A DNA stretch of 64,000 nt from positions 3,472,001-3,536,000 of the forward strand of contig OZ253569.1 in the NCBI GenBank assembly GCA_965262875.1. Reading direction: 5' to 3'. Of this stretch, positions 17,583 to 26,973 are shown piece by piece. The number at the start of each line of letters is the position of its first letter. Position 1 is the stretch's first letter. The stretch comes from JBALVT01 sp965262875. GTDB taxonomy: Bacteria > Pseudomonadota > Gammaproteobacteria > Pseudomonadales > Halieaceae. The position numbers and the translations under genes were made by a program. The notes below the pieces were generated by a model. It was not told where the DNA came from. It ran no database searches and saw only the letters and a program-made list of their open reading frames with translations.

Positions 17583-19103
17583 GGCAGATACCCCGCAGCT
17601 GACGCCCGATGGAAAGGAAATAGCAAAGAAACCCAAAAAACTGATGAGATACTTGGCCGAGCCCGATATCTATTAGGTTCCCAACTGCGCCACAAAATCG
17701 CGTTTGAGGGTGCGGGCAGACATGAAAAAACACCCTGCGGCAACGATGAACCAACAGACCGTAAGAGAGACCGCATGTTTAAGGCCCGTTGAATTCGCCT
17801 GATCGCAAACTGCTCGTTGAAGCTCGTTTAGTCCTGAGTCTTTTGCCGAACACATTGCTGGCGTTAGTTGCCCGGCAAATTCGCTACTGGCAAGTTCCAG
17901 ATTCATAAACAGGTCACTCATAAACCCTACAAAGTACGGACCGATACCATTGCCTATCAGCGAGACAAGGATGAGCAGAATAGCTATTGCCGTGGCCCGC
18001 GAACGGTTGCTGACTACGCCCTGGCCAATGTTGTACTGCGCACCCAGGTAGGCGTAATGGCACACTGCCGCAATTCCCCACAAGATAAACACGACTTTCA
18101 GATCTTCCGCAAAGAAGGCTCCAATATAGGCAGGCACTGCGATTAGCAAGCCGACCGCTGGGACCCAGGCCACCGCTGTTTGCGAGCGGGGTGTGAGCTT
18201 CTCAGTGATATAGCCTCCAAGAAAGGTACCTATCGCAGCCAGAAACGACAGCGGGGCGCCGAAATTGAGCGCAGCGTCCCTGACATCAAGGCCGTGTTCA
18301 CGTTGTAAAAAAGGCGCCTGGAAGCTGGTTAGGCCATAACCTACAAAGGCAACCATGGCAGCGCCTATCGCCATCCACCAAAAGGTGGGCTTGTGTTTGA
18401 GCTCCTGAAACGCCATGGCCCAATGCGCGGGCGCCCTGGGGGACGAGTCGGGGGGGTCGGAGTAGCCACGAGGCGGTTCTTTGATGGTCACTAGCACAAC
18501 AAGCGCTACCAGGATGCCCGGAAATCCAACCACGACAAACGCGATTCTCCAGCCTTCCACCGCAGCCCAGTCTAGCCCCGCAAACAAGCCACCCAGGCCA
18601 AGACCACTAATCCAGGCGCCAAAGTCGGCACCTTGTATCTGTGCAATAGGGCCGCCAAAAAGGTTGGCCAGGACGGCTCCCAAGGTGACGCCCATCGAGT
18701 AAATACCCAGTGCAGTCGCTCGCTTGCGGGCAATAAAGTAGTCGCCAATAATGGAGTTGGCAGGCGGGGTGCAACCCGCTTCACCAACGGCGACACCAAT
18801 TCTGAAAAACAGCAGTACAAGAAAGCCTGCGGCAAAACCACACAGCGCTGTCATCAGCGACCACAAGATAATGCAAACAGTAATTACTTTGACCCGGTTG
18901 GATCGATCGGCCCACAACGCTATTGGCAGCCCCATGACAGCGTAAAAAATGGCAAACGGAGGGCCGTATAGCAGGCCCCACTGAGCGTCGGTCAAGCCGA
19001 ATGAGTCGATGATGGGCTGGGCGACAACCGCGATGAGCGTCCTGTCGACGAAGTTAAGCGTATACACCACCATAAGTAAAAAAAGCACGTAGCTTCTATA
19101 AGA

Positions 19104-20423
19104 GGTTCTACTGGGAATCCTGTGGGTAGAGGTTGAGTTTTCCACAGTGGAACAGAATTGAAACTCGATAGTTTTCGAAGTTTCTAAATCCTCGGGCAGC
19201 CGATTTTATTGTCTGAATCTTTGAATTAAATCCTTCTGCGGTCGCATTGGTGATGCGATGTTTCAAGTAAGTCATTATGTTGTCGAGATGTTTCTTTAGC
19301 ATCTTGGCGACTGATATGACCGGCTTTAGACGTGAATATGTCGCCCACCAGTACCATTTCTTAAAGAACGCCCGGGCTGGTTTATCGTAGCTGTAAGTCC
19401 ACAGGTCAAGCAGCGTCTCTTTGATTGCCCAGGCTCGGGCAACCTTCAACCCCTTTGATTGAAGGCCATAAAAAGTGGCTTCATCTTTTTCACTCCAGTT
19501 GTCGGGATTGCGTAACCAGGTATAGCGAGACCCGACCAGGTCATTGATACCGGCGGCTCTTAATGTTTTATTTTCTTTGCGCCTGACTTGGTCAACCATT
19601 TTTGTAAGATAACTGACGATATGAAACTTGTCGTGAACAATGGCGGCGTTCGGTAAAGTCGCCTCAACTGCCGTCATAAATGGAACCCACATATCCACGG
19701 CAACAGCAGCTACTTCATTACGCTGCTGTTCTGGAAGCGTGGACAGCAATGCGGTTGCCGATTCCGCCGTTCTATCTGCCACGACCTCAAGCACTCTGGA
19801 CGCATTCAAATCGTACAGCAGGCTGGCATAGGATTGCCCCTTGCGAAAACTTTTTTCATCGATGCCAAGGTGTTTCACTTCCTCAACAGAGCGTCTGTCC
19901 ATCCCTCTTTTCACTGCTCGGGATTGAATATGATGCACCTCATCCCACGACAGACCAAGTAGTTTTGCGGCCTGTGTCTTGTTGCTGGCAGCCGACAGCA
20001 CATCAATAGCGAAACGCTCAAATAAATGCGTAAAGCGTGCCTGCGTATCTGCCCACGGTACTTTCAGGCTTTTGATTCCATGCGCTTTACAATGAATACG
20101 CGGAACCTGAGCAACTAACTGCGTCTTGAACTGCATCGTATCAAGGTGTCGCCATGTGCGTTGCTCACGATGGTCGTAAACCGAACAAAGGGCATGGCAG
20201 ACACTACACGCGCCTTTCGTTCCCTTTGGCCAATCTATCTGGAGGGTAATTGATTTGTCGGTCAGATCCGGGGTAATAGCCGTGATTTTCCATGGGTCGC
20301 CAAGCCCCAAAAGTTGAGTAAACAACGCGGTATCTTTCATTTGAATATCTCCATAAAAAAAGACTCTTGTACCACATTCTTGACCATTGTTTGGCTTTTA
20401 CCCATAGGAAACTCGGAAGAACC
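19104..20423 (-). mobile_element. IS-B copy 1 (ISL3 family)
   Basis: 1320 bp, inside the MFS gene. Imperfect terminal repeats are GGTTCTTCCGAGTTTCCTAT (transposase 5' side) and GGTTCTACTGGGAATCCTGT (3' side). A perfect 8-bp target duplication CTATAAGA is at 19096-19103 and 20424-20431, the size expected for ISL3. Confidence 0.95.
19108..20340 (-). CDS. ISL3-family transposase (IS-B copy 1)
   Basis: 410 residues. A zinc-finger-like N-terminus (CSVCHALC) and helix-turn-helix (KTQAAKLLGLSWDEVHHIQ) precede the DDE domain: D in LGIDEKSF, D in AVDMWVPF, E in ATAEGFNSKIQ. GGAG stands 8 nt before ATG 20340. It differs by isolated residues from the other copies (Gly14 instead of Ser, YSRLK instead of HSRLK). 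It is apparently intact. Confidence 0.95.
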   Translation of the reverse strand: MKDTALFTQLLGLGDPWKITAITPDLTDKSITLQIDWPKGTKGACSVCHALCSVYDHREQRTWRHLDTMQFKTQLVAQVPRIHCKAHGIKSLKVPWADTQARFTHLFERFAIDVLSAASNKTQAAKLLGLSWDEVHHIQSRAVKRGMDRRSVEEVKHLGIDEKSFRKGQSYASLLYDLNASRVLEVVADRTAESATALLSTLPEQQRNEVAAVAVDMWVPFMTAVEATLPNAAIVHDKFHIVSYLTKMVDQVRRKENKTLRAAGINDLVGSRYTWLRNPDNWSEKDEATFYGLQSKGLKVARAWAIKETLLDLWTYSYDKPARAFFKKWYWWATYSRLKPVISVAKMLKKHLDNIMTYLKHRITNATAEGFNSKIQTIKSAARGFRNFENYRVSILFHCGKLNLYPQDSQ

Positions 20424-20571
20424 CTATAAGACGGCGTGCCGTACCCAGTGAGGTGGCCGGCCTGTGGTATGTCTGCAGTAGCGCTCATTATTGTTTCCCT
20501 ATTGTTATTGTAGCGTGCGCCGGCGAAGTCAGCCGCTTGCCGATCTGCGCCTTAAATTGGCAATACCAATC

Positions 20572-20967
20572 TCACTTCTTGAGGTTTGGTATTTTTCCTT
20601 GTTCAAGCTTTTCAGATATCTCTTTCAGTTGCCATTTAATCTTGAAGCCATTAACTCTGAGGATCGCTGGCACATCCTGGGTCTGCCGAATTAAAGCAAC
20701 AATGACAATATCGCCTTTATTGATTGGTACGTAAACGAAATAGTGTTCGCGAACGGGATGAATTTTCAATTCGGCCTGGTCAGTTAGATATTCCGCAGAA
20801 GTAATACGCTGATGATTTCGGGCAATGTTCTGCGCACTCGCGTGAAGATCAGCAAAATATTGTTGGGTTAGTTCTTTTCCCCACCGGGATAGAGACCACC
20901 GGCGCGCCTCCCGAATATCCTGTTCAGCCGTGGTGGTTAGAAGATAAACACTACGCCTCTTTGCCAC
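20572..20967 (-). CDS. parE: RelE/ParE-family toxin
   Basis: 131 residues, longer than most ParE proteins (about 95-105) because of a C-terminal extension (ILRVNGFKIKWQLKEISEKLEQG). The toxin core includes YLLTTTAEQDIREARRWSLSRWG at the N-terminus, HPVREHYFVYVPIN and DIVIVALIRQTQD. ParE toxins poison DNA gyrase, while RelE relatives cleave mRNA; the sequence cannot settle which. It starts 5 bp after the antitoxin stop and lies 83 bp upstream of the MFS start on the same strand. Confidence 0.82.
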   Translation of the reverse strand: MAKRRSVYLLTTTAEQDIREARRWSLSRWGKELTQQYFADLHASAQNIARNHQRITSAEYLTDQAELKIHPVREHYFVYVPINKGDIVIVALIRQTQDVPAILRVNGFKIKWQLKEISEKLEQGKIPNLKK

Positions 20968-20972
20968 TAAAG

Positions 20973-21200
20973 TTAGTCTTGGGCAGCAATATCAAGAATA
21001 GACTTTTCAGAAAAACGGCCATGTGCGAGATCGTCCAAGCCACTCGTGATATGGGCAACCGTAGCTTGCGCCTCCATGTCGCGGCGGATCAGATCACGAA
21101 GATATTCGCTGGGTGTCGAATACAGGCCGACATCACCAGTACGCCCTTTCACAAAGTCTAACAATTCATCAGTCAGGGAGAGATTCATGCTACTAGCCAT
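20973..21200 (-). CDS. parD: ParD-like (CopG/ribbon-helix-helix) antitoxin
   Basis: 75 residues from ATG 21200, preceded by AAGGAG; the longer frame to 21260 has no ribosome site. The sequence MNLSLTDELLDFVKGRTG then YSTPSEYLRDLIRRDMEAQ is typical of ParD: a ribbon-helix-helix DNA-binding part followed by a helix that binds the toxin. It is expected to neutralise the downstream toxin and to repress its own promoter, where a long perfect palindrome lies (21241-21273). Confidence 0.85.
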   Translation of the reverse strand: MASSMNLSLTDELLDFVKGRTGDVGLYSTPSEYLRDLIRRDMEAQATVAHITSGLDDLAHGRFSEKSILDIAAQD

Positions 21201-21240
21201 ATTGATGAACTCCTTAGTTATCGTCCCGATAAACCTAACC

Positions 21241-21273
21241 AGCTTGTCGAATAATGTCAATATTCGACAAGCT
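21241..21273. promoter_or_regulatory. Palindromic operator of the toxin-antitoxin promoter
   Basis: AGCTTGTCGAATA (21241-21253) and TATTCGACAAGCT (21261-21273) are perfect 13-bp inverted arms with a 7-bp spacer, 41 bp upstream of the antitoxin ATG. Autoregulated RHH antitoxins bind such sites, so this is the likely operator. The TATT/AATA parts may overlap the -10 region. Confidence 0.7.
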
Positions 21274-21652
21274 GTTGATTCGGTCTGGGATCCTCTCGAG
21301 CATCGACGTGTAGTCGACCATGTGTACTACGTTGCTGTAACAACTCCCTCCTTGGATACTCGTTAGTTGCAAAATAGAATTTCCGTCAATTGCTTACCCC
21401 CTGGGCGTGGACCTCCCTCTTTTCGCTCATGTAGTCAACGAGGTAACTTGTCTGGGCAAAACCGACTTCTCTCGACCCTTTTTATAATCATCCAGAATAT
21501 CTTTGTAATCGGCTGCGCCATACTGACTAAATAGCTCAGCAAACACATTGGGCATTTTCCGATACGGCGAGATACCGAGGTCCTGCAGCAGGATATCAAT
21601 ATACTGCTGAAATCTTGTGTTTACTGCACACGACCGTGAGGGCTCATAGTTA

Positions 21653-23313
21653 GTGCCTATCCATAAATGGATGTTTTTCTTAAAAACATCCTGTTTTGAC
21701 TTTCCCGTTCCGGCTCGGAATTCTGCCGGCCATAAACTGACTGGAACCGTCACTTTATACCTTGTTTTCCTGAGTTTTTCCCGTAGATTTCCGCTGCACT
21801 GCCCATAAGCCTACAGATATTTCTCAACCGGAACCACCGTTGATTTTAGCCGGAGTCGAGTCTCGCCAAACGCATCAAGTTGTAGCTCAGAACCGATGTC
21901 CAGACATAAGCTTTAAAACCATCAAGACCTTTCCAGTTTGACTTCGTTGCGCCAAAGGCTCGTTTTAATTCCGAGATATTCCCTTCGACGCCCGCCCGGA
22001 AATTGCGCAATTGAGTAAACGTTTTTGATTTGACGCCCATGGCATGAAGCGATAAACCGACAGGCTTATTGAAGACCGTCCGCTTAACACCCAGCGCCCT
22101 TCCCTTTATCACGTTTTCCTGGCTGGCATAGCCACCATCAGCCACTACCGAATGGGGCAGGCGGTGCAGCTTCGACCGGTGAAAATGTAGAACCGGCATA
22201 AATAAGCTGCTATCTGCAGGGTTCCCTTTTTCAATAGCCAGGTACGTGATGAACCCGCTTCTCTCACTGCTCAAATTTATCTTATGGCCATATTGAACGT
22301 CTCGAAACCCCTTGACGATAATATCGGTGTGGGACTCAAATAGACTCACGACTTTCTCTGATGAGTGGACGCCCTCTCCTTGGATGACGCGGCGCTCTGT
22401 TTGGTTGATGACCCTCAGTGTCAAATCTCTGTATTGCTTTATCTGACTTAGCCACAATTTCTTTTTGTCAGATTCACAGGAGCCCACTTCTACGGTTTCC
22501 AGTCCCCGACCCACTTGCTTCAGTACAATTCTGACAATCTGCAATAATTTTGGATAAAGTACTTCTTTTCTAGCATTTTTTGCATTAAAAATCTGAAATG
22601 CCAACGACTTCGAAGATTTGCGCTGGTCCGTAAAGCGAATTTTTACTCCAGTGATATTTTTACTTTTCATCAGCAGGCGACTAAGTACTCGAACGCCATC
22701 ATTCAGGAGTTGGCTGTCACTGGGTGGCGCAATATTACTGGCGACAACCGTGCTATCGATGCGTAATTTTTCCATCGATAGTATGCCTGCTTTAAGCCAA
22801 CTGACAGAGAGGGTCTCATGCACTTTTTCCAGCGTTTCTGGCCTGATACTCCGTATAGTTGACTGTAGCCCAGATCGACTGGGCATTGTTGTGGCAGGCA
22901 GCCGGGCAAAAGTACGGTAGGTCATTGAGTCCGACAAATTAAATGCCAATTGCTCGTAGCTGACGCGCAACAGTTGCTTCAAGAGCATGCATCGAAAAAT
23001 GGTTTCAACTGTTAAACCCGATCGACCTACCTTGGATAGCGATGCATCAATGAGGTCGTCGGCGACCAGAAGTAGTATTTCTGGATGTTGATCCAGTCGG
23101 TTTGATAGCGCCCGAAGTTGGGTCCCAAATTCGTGTTTTGAGTAGTTTTCAAATATACTTGCCTGAGCAATGCGGGTCTCTCGCATGCGGAATCCTCTTG
23201 GTTTTTTTGTTTTTTGTTCACACCTTAAACTTAACAAATTCAAGAGGATTTTTTAATACCTTGCGAAAAATATTCCTTATATTTCAATGGATTGAAAGTT
23301 TATGGATAGGCAC
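21653..23313 (-). mobile_element. IS-C copy 1 (ISNCY, ISDol1-like)
   Basis: 1661 bp with 15-bp perfect inverted repeats GTGCCTATCCATAAA. A 6-bp target duplication TAGTTA lies at 21647-21652 and 23314-23319. It is inserted in the monooxygenase gene and directly abuts IS-A copy 1 across the shared TAGTTA. Confidence 0.93.
21846..23186 (-). CDS. ISNCY/ISDol1-like transposase (IS-C copy 1)
   Basis: 446 residues from ATG 23186 (MRETRIAQASIFENYS), preceded by AGAGGA; the longer open frame to 23243 has no such site. The DDE residues are likely D in LRIDSTVVASN, D in VVADGGYAS and E in GVEGNISELKRAFG. The family call rests on the N-terminal ETRIAQASIFENY...HEFGTQL pattern and is from memory. It differs from copy 2 by one residue (Ser/Leu in PVGLSLHAMG). 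Confidence 0.88.
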   Translation of the reverse strand: MRETRIAQASIFENYSKHEFGTQLRALSNRLDQHPEILLLVADDLIDASLSKVGRSGLTVETIFRCMLLKQLLRVSYEQLAFNLSDSMTYRTFARLPATTMPSRSGLQSTIRSIRPETLEKVHETLSVSWLKAGILSMEKLRIDSTVVASNIAPPSDSQLLNDGVRVLSRLLMKSKNITGVKIRFTDQRKSSKSLAFQIFNAKNARKEVLYPKLLQIVRIVLKQVGRGLETVEVGSCESDKKKLWLSQIKQYRDLTLRVINQTERRVIQGEGVHSSEKVVSLFESHTDIIVKGFRDVQYGHKINLSSERSGFITYLAIEKGNPADSSLFMPVLHFHRSKLHRLPHSVVADGGYASQENVIKGRALGVKRTVFNKPVGLSLHAMGVKSKTFTQLRNFRAGVEGNISELKRAFGATKSNWKGLDGFKAYVWTSVLSYNLMRLARLDSG

Positions 23314-23319
23314 TAGTTA

Positions 23320-24800
23320 GTCGACCCTGAAAAAGCCTAATTGGCCATCACGGCATCGCCGTAATGCCGTGGCTTGATAATAAACTGCGTTAAACGACTC
23401 CATAAGGAAGCCGTTTTCGGGGTCAATAAAAACAATCTCATCCACTTCCTGAAGTTAAACGCAGCAGCAGCCATCAGTACGTTAATCTGGTCGCCTTCAA
23501 ATCCTTTGAGATAACTTTTGTTCAATCGATGATCCGACTTCAGGTGGCCGATCACCGGCTCTATGCCAGCCCGCTTTCTAAAACGTTTCCGCATCAGCAC
23601 CTGGTAGGCACTATCCGTATCCCGAGTACCTGTGCTGGGCATTATGATCCGCGTGTCATTGATCTTTTTCTTCCCTTTGTAACCCCGATCACATAAGCCA
23701 ACGGCCGGTTTCAGTTTGTTAAGCCGCTTCAATTGCAACAGCACCTCCGGCAGCGTATGACCATCAAATTTGTTCGTATCAAAGGCCATGGCACCAACAA
23801 TGATTTTTGAATCCCGAGTTGTCGTGATAGAAACCTTGGTGCCAAATTCATAGCGCTTATGCTCTTTGCCTTTACTCATGCAGTAGACATGGGGTTCGTG
23901 CAAGCTGTACAGCTTGTTCGTATCCCCTCGCTTCTGGTTCAGTCCACGATGGAATAGTGCAAAGTCCTCTGCCAGCTTTTCCAGAATGTCGAGTGGCAGT
24001 TTACGCTCCAATTCCCGCACTAAACGACCGGCAATGGTCTTTAGCCGCTTAACGGCTTTGCGGGCCTTGGCACGGTTCCTGGGATGTCCCGCAAAACGAC
24101 ATTCCAGTTTTCTTTGCTTAATTTCCTTGGCATAACTGCGGCGAAGTGTTATCCCTTCTTTCCTGGCCAATTTCAGGCAACGAACAATAATCTTTCGGTA
24201 CAACTTTGCATCGGTGGGAAAGGTGATGTTTTTTTCCTGTACTGTGGTGTCAATACAGACTTCCTCTTCGACCGCTTTCTCACCATGAATGGTGATAGAG
24301 GATGCCAATATTTTTTCAAATCCCTTTTCGCCGACTCGCTTGCGGAAGTACACCAGATCGGATGGGTCACAAGGGAATGACCACTGGAATTCAACCTCCC
24401 CGCAAAATGCCTGGTAATACGGGTTTTGTACCCAGTGTTGCACGATAACCTCGTCGCTGACATTTTCCATATGCTTGAGAATAGATAAACCCACCATCAA
24501 GCGTACGGGTTTGGCAGGCCTGCCAGTTGCCGCATACAAGGGAGCGAACTCCGATTCAAAAAAGTCCCAGGGTATGGTTCGCGCAAGATGTAACAGAGGG
24601 TGTTTCGGATTGAGTTGATCCATCAACCCAGCAGCCATAAAACTCATTTGATGGTGATCGGGGGAAGAATCTTTCATCGAGAGCCACCTTTGTTTCGACC
24701 GGATTAGGTGCCAAATAGGCTTGAAACTGGTCGAAATCATCTCACAAATACCCAGTATTATCTAATACAATCAACATGTTAAGCGTTTTTCAGGGTCGAC
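23320..24800 (-). mobile_element. IS-A copy 1
   Basis: 1481 bp, with terminal inverted repeats beginning GTCGACCCTGAAAAA. It is flanked on both sides by TAGTTA (23314-23319 and 24801-24806). It is sandwiched between IS-C copy 1 and IS-A copy 2 with no other DNA between them. Confidence 0.94.
23337..24677 (-). CDS. DUF772-type DDE transposase (IS-A copy 1)
   Basis: 446 residues from ATG 24677 (MKDSSPDHHQMSF), preceded by GGTGG. An upstream in-frame ATG at 24740 is possible, but copy 6 lacks it. Domains: DUF772 (about 40-130, PVRLMVGLSILKHMENVSDEV), then a DDE_Tnp_1 fold with D in CIDTTVQEK, D in CDRGYKG and E in AGIEPVIGHLK. I place it in the IS5/IS1182-like superfamily without a firm subgroup. 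This copy carries Thr instead of Ala in LFLLTPKT. Confidence 0.93.
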   Translation of the reverse strand: MKDSSPDHHQMSFMAAGLMDQLNPKHPLLHLARTIPWDFFESEFAPLYAATGRPAKPVRLMVGLSILKHMENVSDEVIVQHWVQNPYYQAFCGEVEFQWSFPCDPSDLVYFRKRVGEKGFEKILASSITIHGEKAVEEEVCIDTTVQEKNITFPTDAKLYRKIIVRCLKLARKEGITLRRSYAKEIKQRKLECRFAGHPRNRAKARKAVKRLKTIAGRLVRELERKLPLDILEKLAEDFALFHRGLNQKRGDTNKLYSLHEPHVYCMSKGKEHKRYEFGTKVSITTTRDSKIIVGAMAFDTNKFDGHTLPEVLLQLKRLNKLKPAVGLCDRGYKGKKKINDTRIIMPSTGTRDTDSAYQVLMRKRFRKRAGIEPVIGHLKSDHRLNKSYLKGFEGDQINVLMAAAAFNFRKWMRLFLLTPKTASLWSRLTQFIIKPRHYGDAVMAN

Positions 24801-24806
24801 TAGTTA

Positions 24807-26287
24807 GTCGACCCTGAAAAAGCCTAATTGGCCATCACGGCATCGCCGTAATGCCGTGGCTTGATAATAAACTGCGTTAAACGACTCCATAAGGAAGCCG
24901 TTTTCGGGGCCAATAAAAACAATCTCATCCACTTCCTGAAGTTAAACGCAGCAGCAGCCATCAGTACGTTAATCTGGTCGCCTTCAAATCCTTTGAGATA
25001 ACTTTTGTTCAATCGATGATCCGACTTCAGGTGGCCGATCACCGGCTCTATGCCAGCCCGCTTTCTAAAACGTTTCCGCATCAGCACCTGGTAGGCACTA
25101 TCCGTATCCCGAGTACCTGTGCTGGGCATTATGATCCGCGTGTCATTGATCTTTTTCTTCCCTTTGTAACCCCGATCACATAAGCCAACGGCCGGTTTCA
25201 GTTTGTTAAGCCGCTTCAATTGCAACAGCACCTCCGGCAGCGTATGACCATCAAATTTGTTCGTATCAAAGGCCATGGCACCAACAATGATTTTTGAATC
25301 CCGAGTTGTCGTGATAGAAACCTTGGTGCCAAATTCATAGCGCTTATGCTCTTTGCCTTTACTCATGCAGTAGACATGGGGTTCGTGCAAGCTGTACAGC
25401 TTGTTCGTATCCCCTCGCTTCTGGTTCAGTCCACGATGGAATAGTGCAAAGTCCTCTGCCAGCTTTTCCAGAATGTCGAGTGGCAGTTTACGCTCCAATT
25501 CCCGCACTAAACGACCGGCAATGGTCTTTAGCCGCTTAACGGCTTTGCGGGCCTTGGCACGGTTCCTGGGATGTCCCGCAAAACGACATTCCAGTTTTCT
25601 TTGCTTAATTTCCTTGGCATAACTGCGGCGAAGTGTTATCCCTTCTTTCCTGGCCAATTTCAGGCAACGAACAATAATCTTTCGGTACAACTTTGCATCG
25701 GTGGGAAAGGTGATGTTTTTTTCCTGTACTGTGGTGTCAATACAGACTTCCTCTTCGACCGCTTTCTCACCATGAATGGTGATAGAGGATGCCAATATTT
25801 TTTCAAATCCCTTTTCGCCGACTCGCTTGCGGAAGTACACCAGATCGGATGGGTCACAAGGGAATGACCACTGGAATTCAACCTCCCCGCAAAATGCCTG
25901 GTAATACGGGTTTTGTACCCAGTGTTGCACGATAACCTCGTCGCTGACATTTTCCATATGCTTGAGAATAGATAAACCCACCATCAAGCGTACGGGTTTG
26001 GCAGGCCTGCCAGTTGCCGCATACAAGGGAGCGAACTCCGATTCAAAAAAGTCCCAGGGTATGGTTCGCGCAAGATGTAACAGAGGGTGTTTCGGATTGA
26101 GTTGATCCATCAACCCAGCAGCCATAAAACTCATTTGATGGTGATCGGGGGAAGAATCTTTCATCGAGAGCCACCTTTGTTTCGACCGGATTAAGTGCCA
26201 AATAGGCTTGAAACTGGTCGAAATCATCTCACAAATACCCAGTATTATCTAATACAATCAACATGTTAAACGTTTTTCAGGGTCGAC
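24807..26287 (-). mobile_element. IS-A copy 2
   Basis: 1481 bp, same ends as copy 1 and the same orientation. Flanks are TAGTTA at 24801-24806 and 26288-26293, the latter being the junction with the monooxygenase middle fragment. Near-identity to copy 1 makes this pair a long direct repeat (period 1487 bp). Confidence 0.94.
24824..26164 (-). CDS. DUF772-type DDE transposase (IS-A copy 2)
   Basis: 446 residues from ATG 26164, intact. It differs from copy 1 by Ala for Thr near the C-terminus (LFLLAPKT) and by a few bases in the upstream leader (taaacg instead of taagcg in the right terminal region). All catalytic residues are as in copy 1. Confidence 0.93.
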   Translation of the reverse strand: MKDSSPDHHQMSFMAAGLMDQLNPKHPLLHLARTIPWDFFESEFAPLYAATGRPAKPVRLMVGLSILKHMENVSDEVIVQHWVQNPYYQAFCGEVEFQWSFPCDPSDLVYFRKRVGEKGFEKILASSITIHGEKAVEEEVCIDTTVQEKNITFPTDAKLYRKIIVRCLKLARKEGITLRRSYAKEIKQRKLECRFAGHPRNRAKARKAVKRLKTIAGRLVRELERKLPLDILEKLAEDFALFHRGLNQKRGDTNKLYSLHEPHVYCMSKGKEHKRYEFGTKVSITTTRDSKIIVGAMAFDTNKFDGHTLPEVLLQLKRLNKLKPAVGLCDRGYKGKKKINDTRIIMPSTGTRDTDSAYQVLMRKRFRKRAGIEPVIGHLKSDHRLNKSYLKGFEGDQINVLMAAAAFNFRKWMRLFLLAPKTASLWSRLTQFIIKPRHYGDAVMAN

Positions 26288-26973
26288 TAGTTAATATACT
26301 GGCGCTTCCATTCGAGTATCTTGCGTATTACGGCGTCCATCTCATCGGCACAGGGGATTTTAATTTCCTTATACAGGTAGGCTGAAAGCCAGAGCATGGC
26401 AACTTCAGCGGCGGGAATATGCATGAAACCATGGTTAAAGCCCGCAAACGCAACATTCGGTATACCGGGATGCAGTAAATGCCTATATAACTGAACGCCA
26501 TCATTCTCAGCTTCCAGTATCTGTCGATACTTGTCGGGAAAAAATGGGAACACGGGTGTTTCAGAGCCAAGACACAAAATCACCTGATCACAGTCGATAC
26601 GACGTCCGTTCTTCAATTCCACACCGGTCTCGGTAAAACCCGCTAACTCACAATGGTAAGGCAGTATTTCCCCTTTCGCGATTTGTTTAGCGTAGTGCTG
26701 CGGAGACATCGCTGTGGCAGATCGAAGATCTCTGACAAAATCGTGCTTGGGTAGAACTTTTTTTAAACGTTGTTGTGCCTCTTTCCCTAATCTTAGACCT
26801 TGAACTTTGAAGTGAAGCGCAACAATTCCTTCCAGTAATTTCCAGTTCGCTTTTACAATAAAATCCAGTTTTCCATGAAGAAACCGCTCGAAACGACTTG
26901 GGTACGCCCAACTGGGCATCGCTACTGTACCCATTCTGCAGAACAGAATCTTAGCGTAATGAATACCTGGTAT

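Larger units (their letters stand above)
17673..20488 (-). pseudogene. MFS transporter (spinster-like), interrupted by IS-B
   Basis: The native start is ATG 20488 (MSATADIPQAGHLTGYGTPSYR). After 22 codons IS-B (19104-20423) intervenes with target duplication CTATAAGA, and the frame resumes at SYVLFLLMVVYTLNFVDRTL. Removing the IS and one duplication gives an intact 495-residue frame. The body shows twelve hydrophobic segments, the MFS motif ALWADRSNRVKVI after helix 2, and GVAVGEAGCTPPANSIIGDYF, typical of the spinster-type group. The IS itself provides an in-frame ATG at 19145, so a 490-residue chimera with a changed N-terminus could still be made. The substrate is unknown. Confidence 0.85.
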
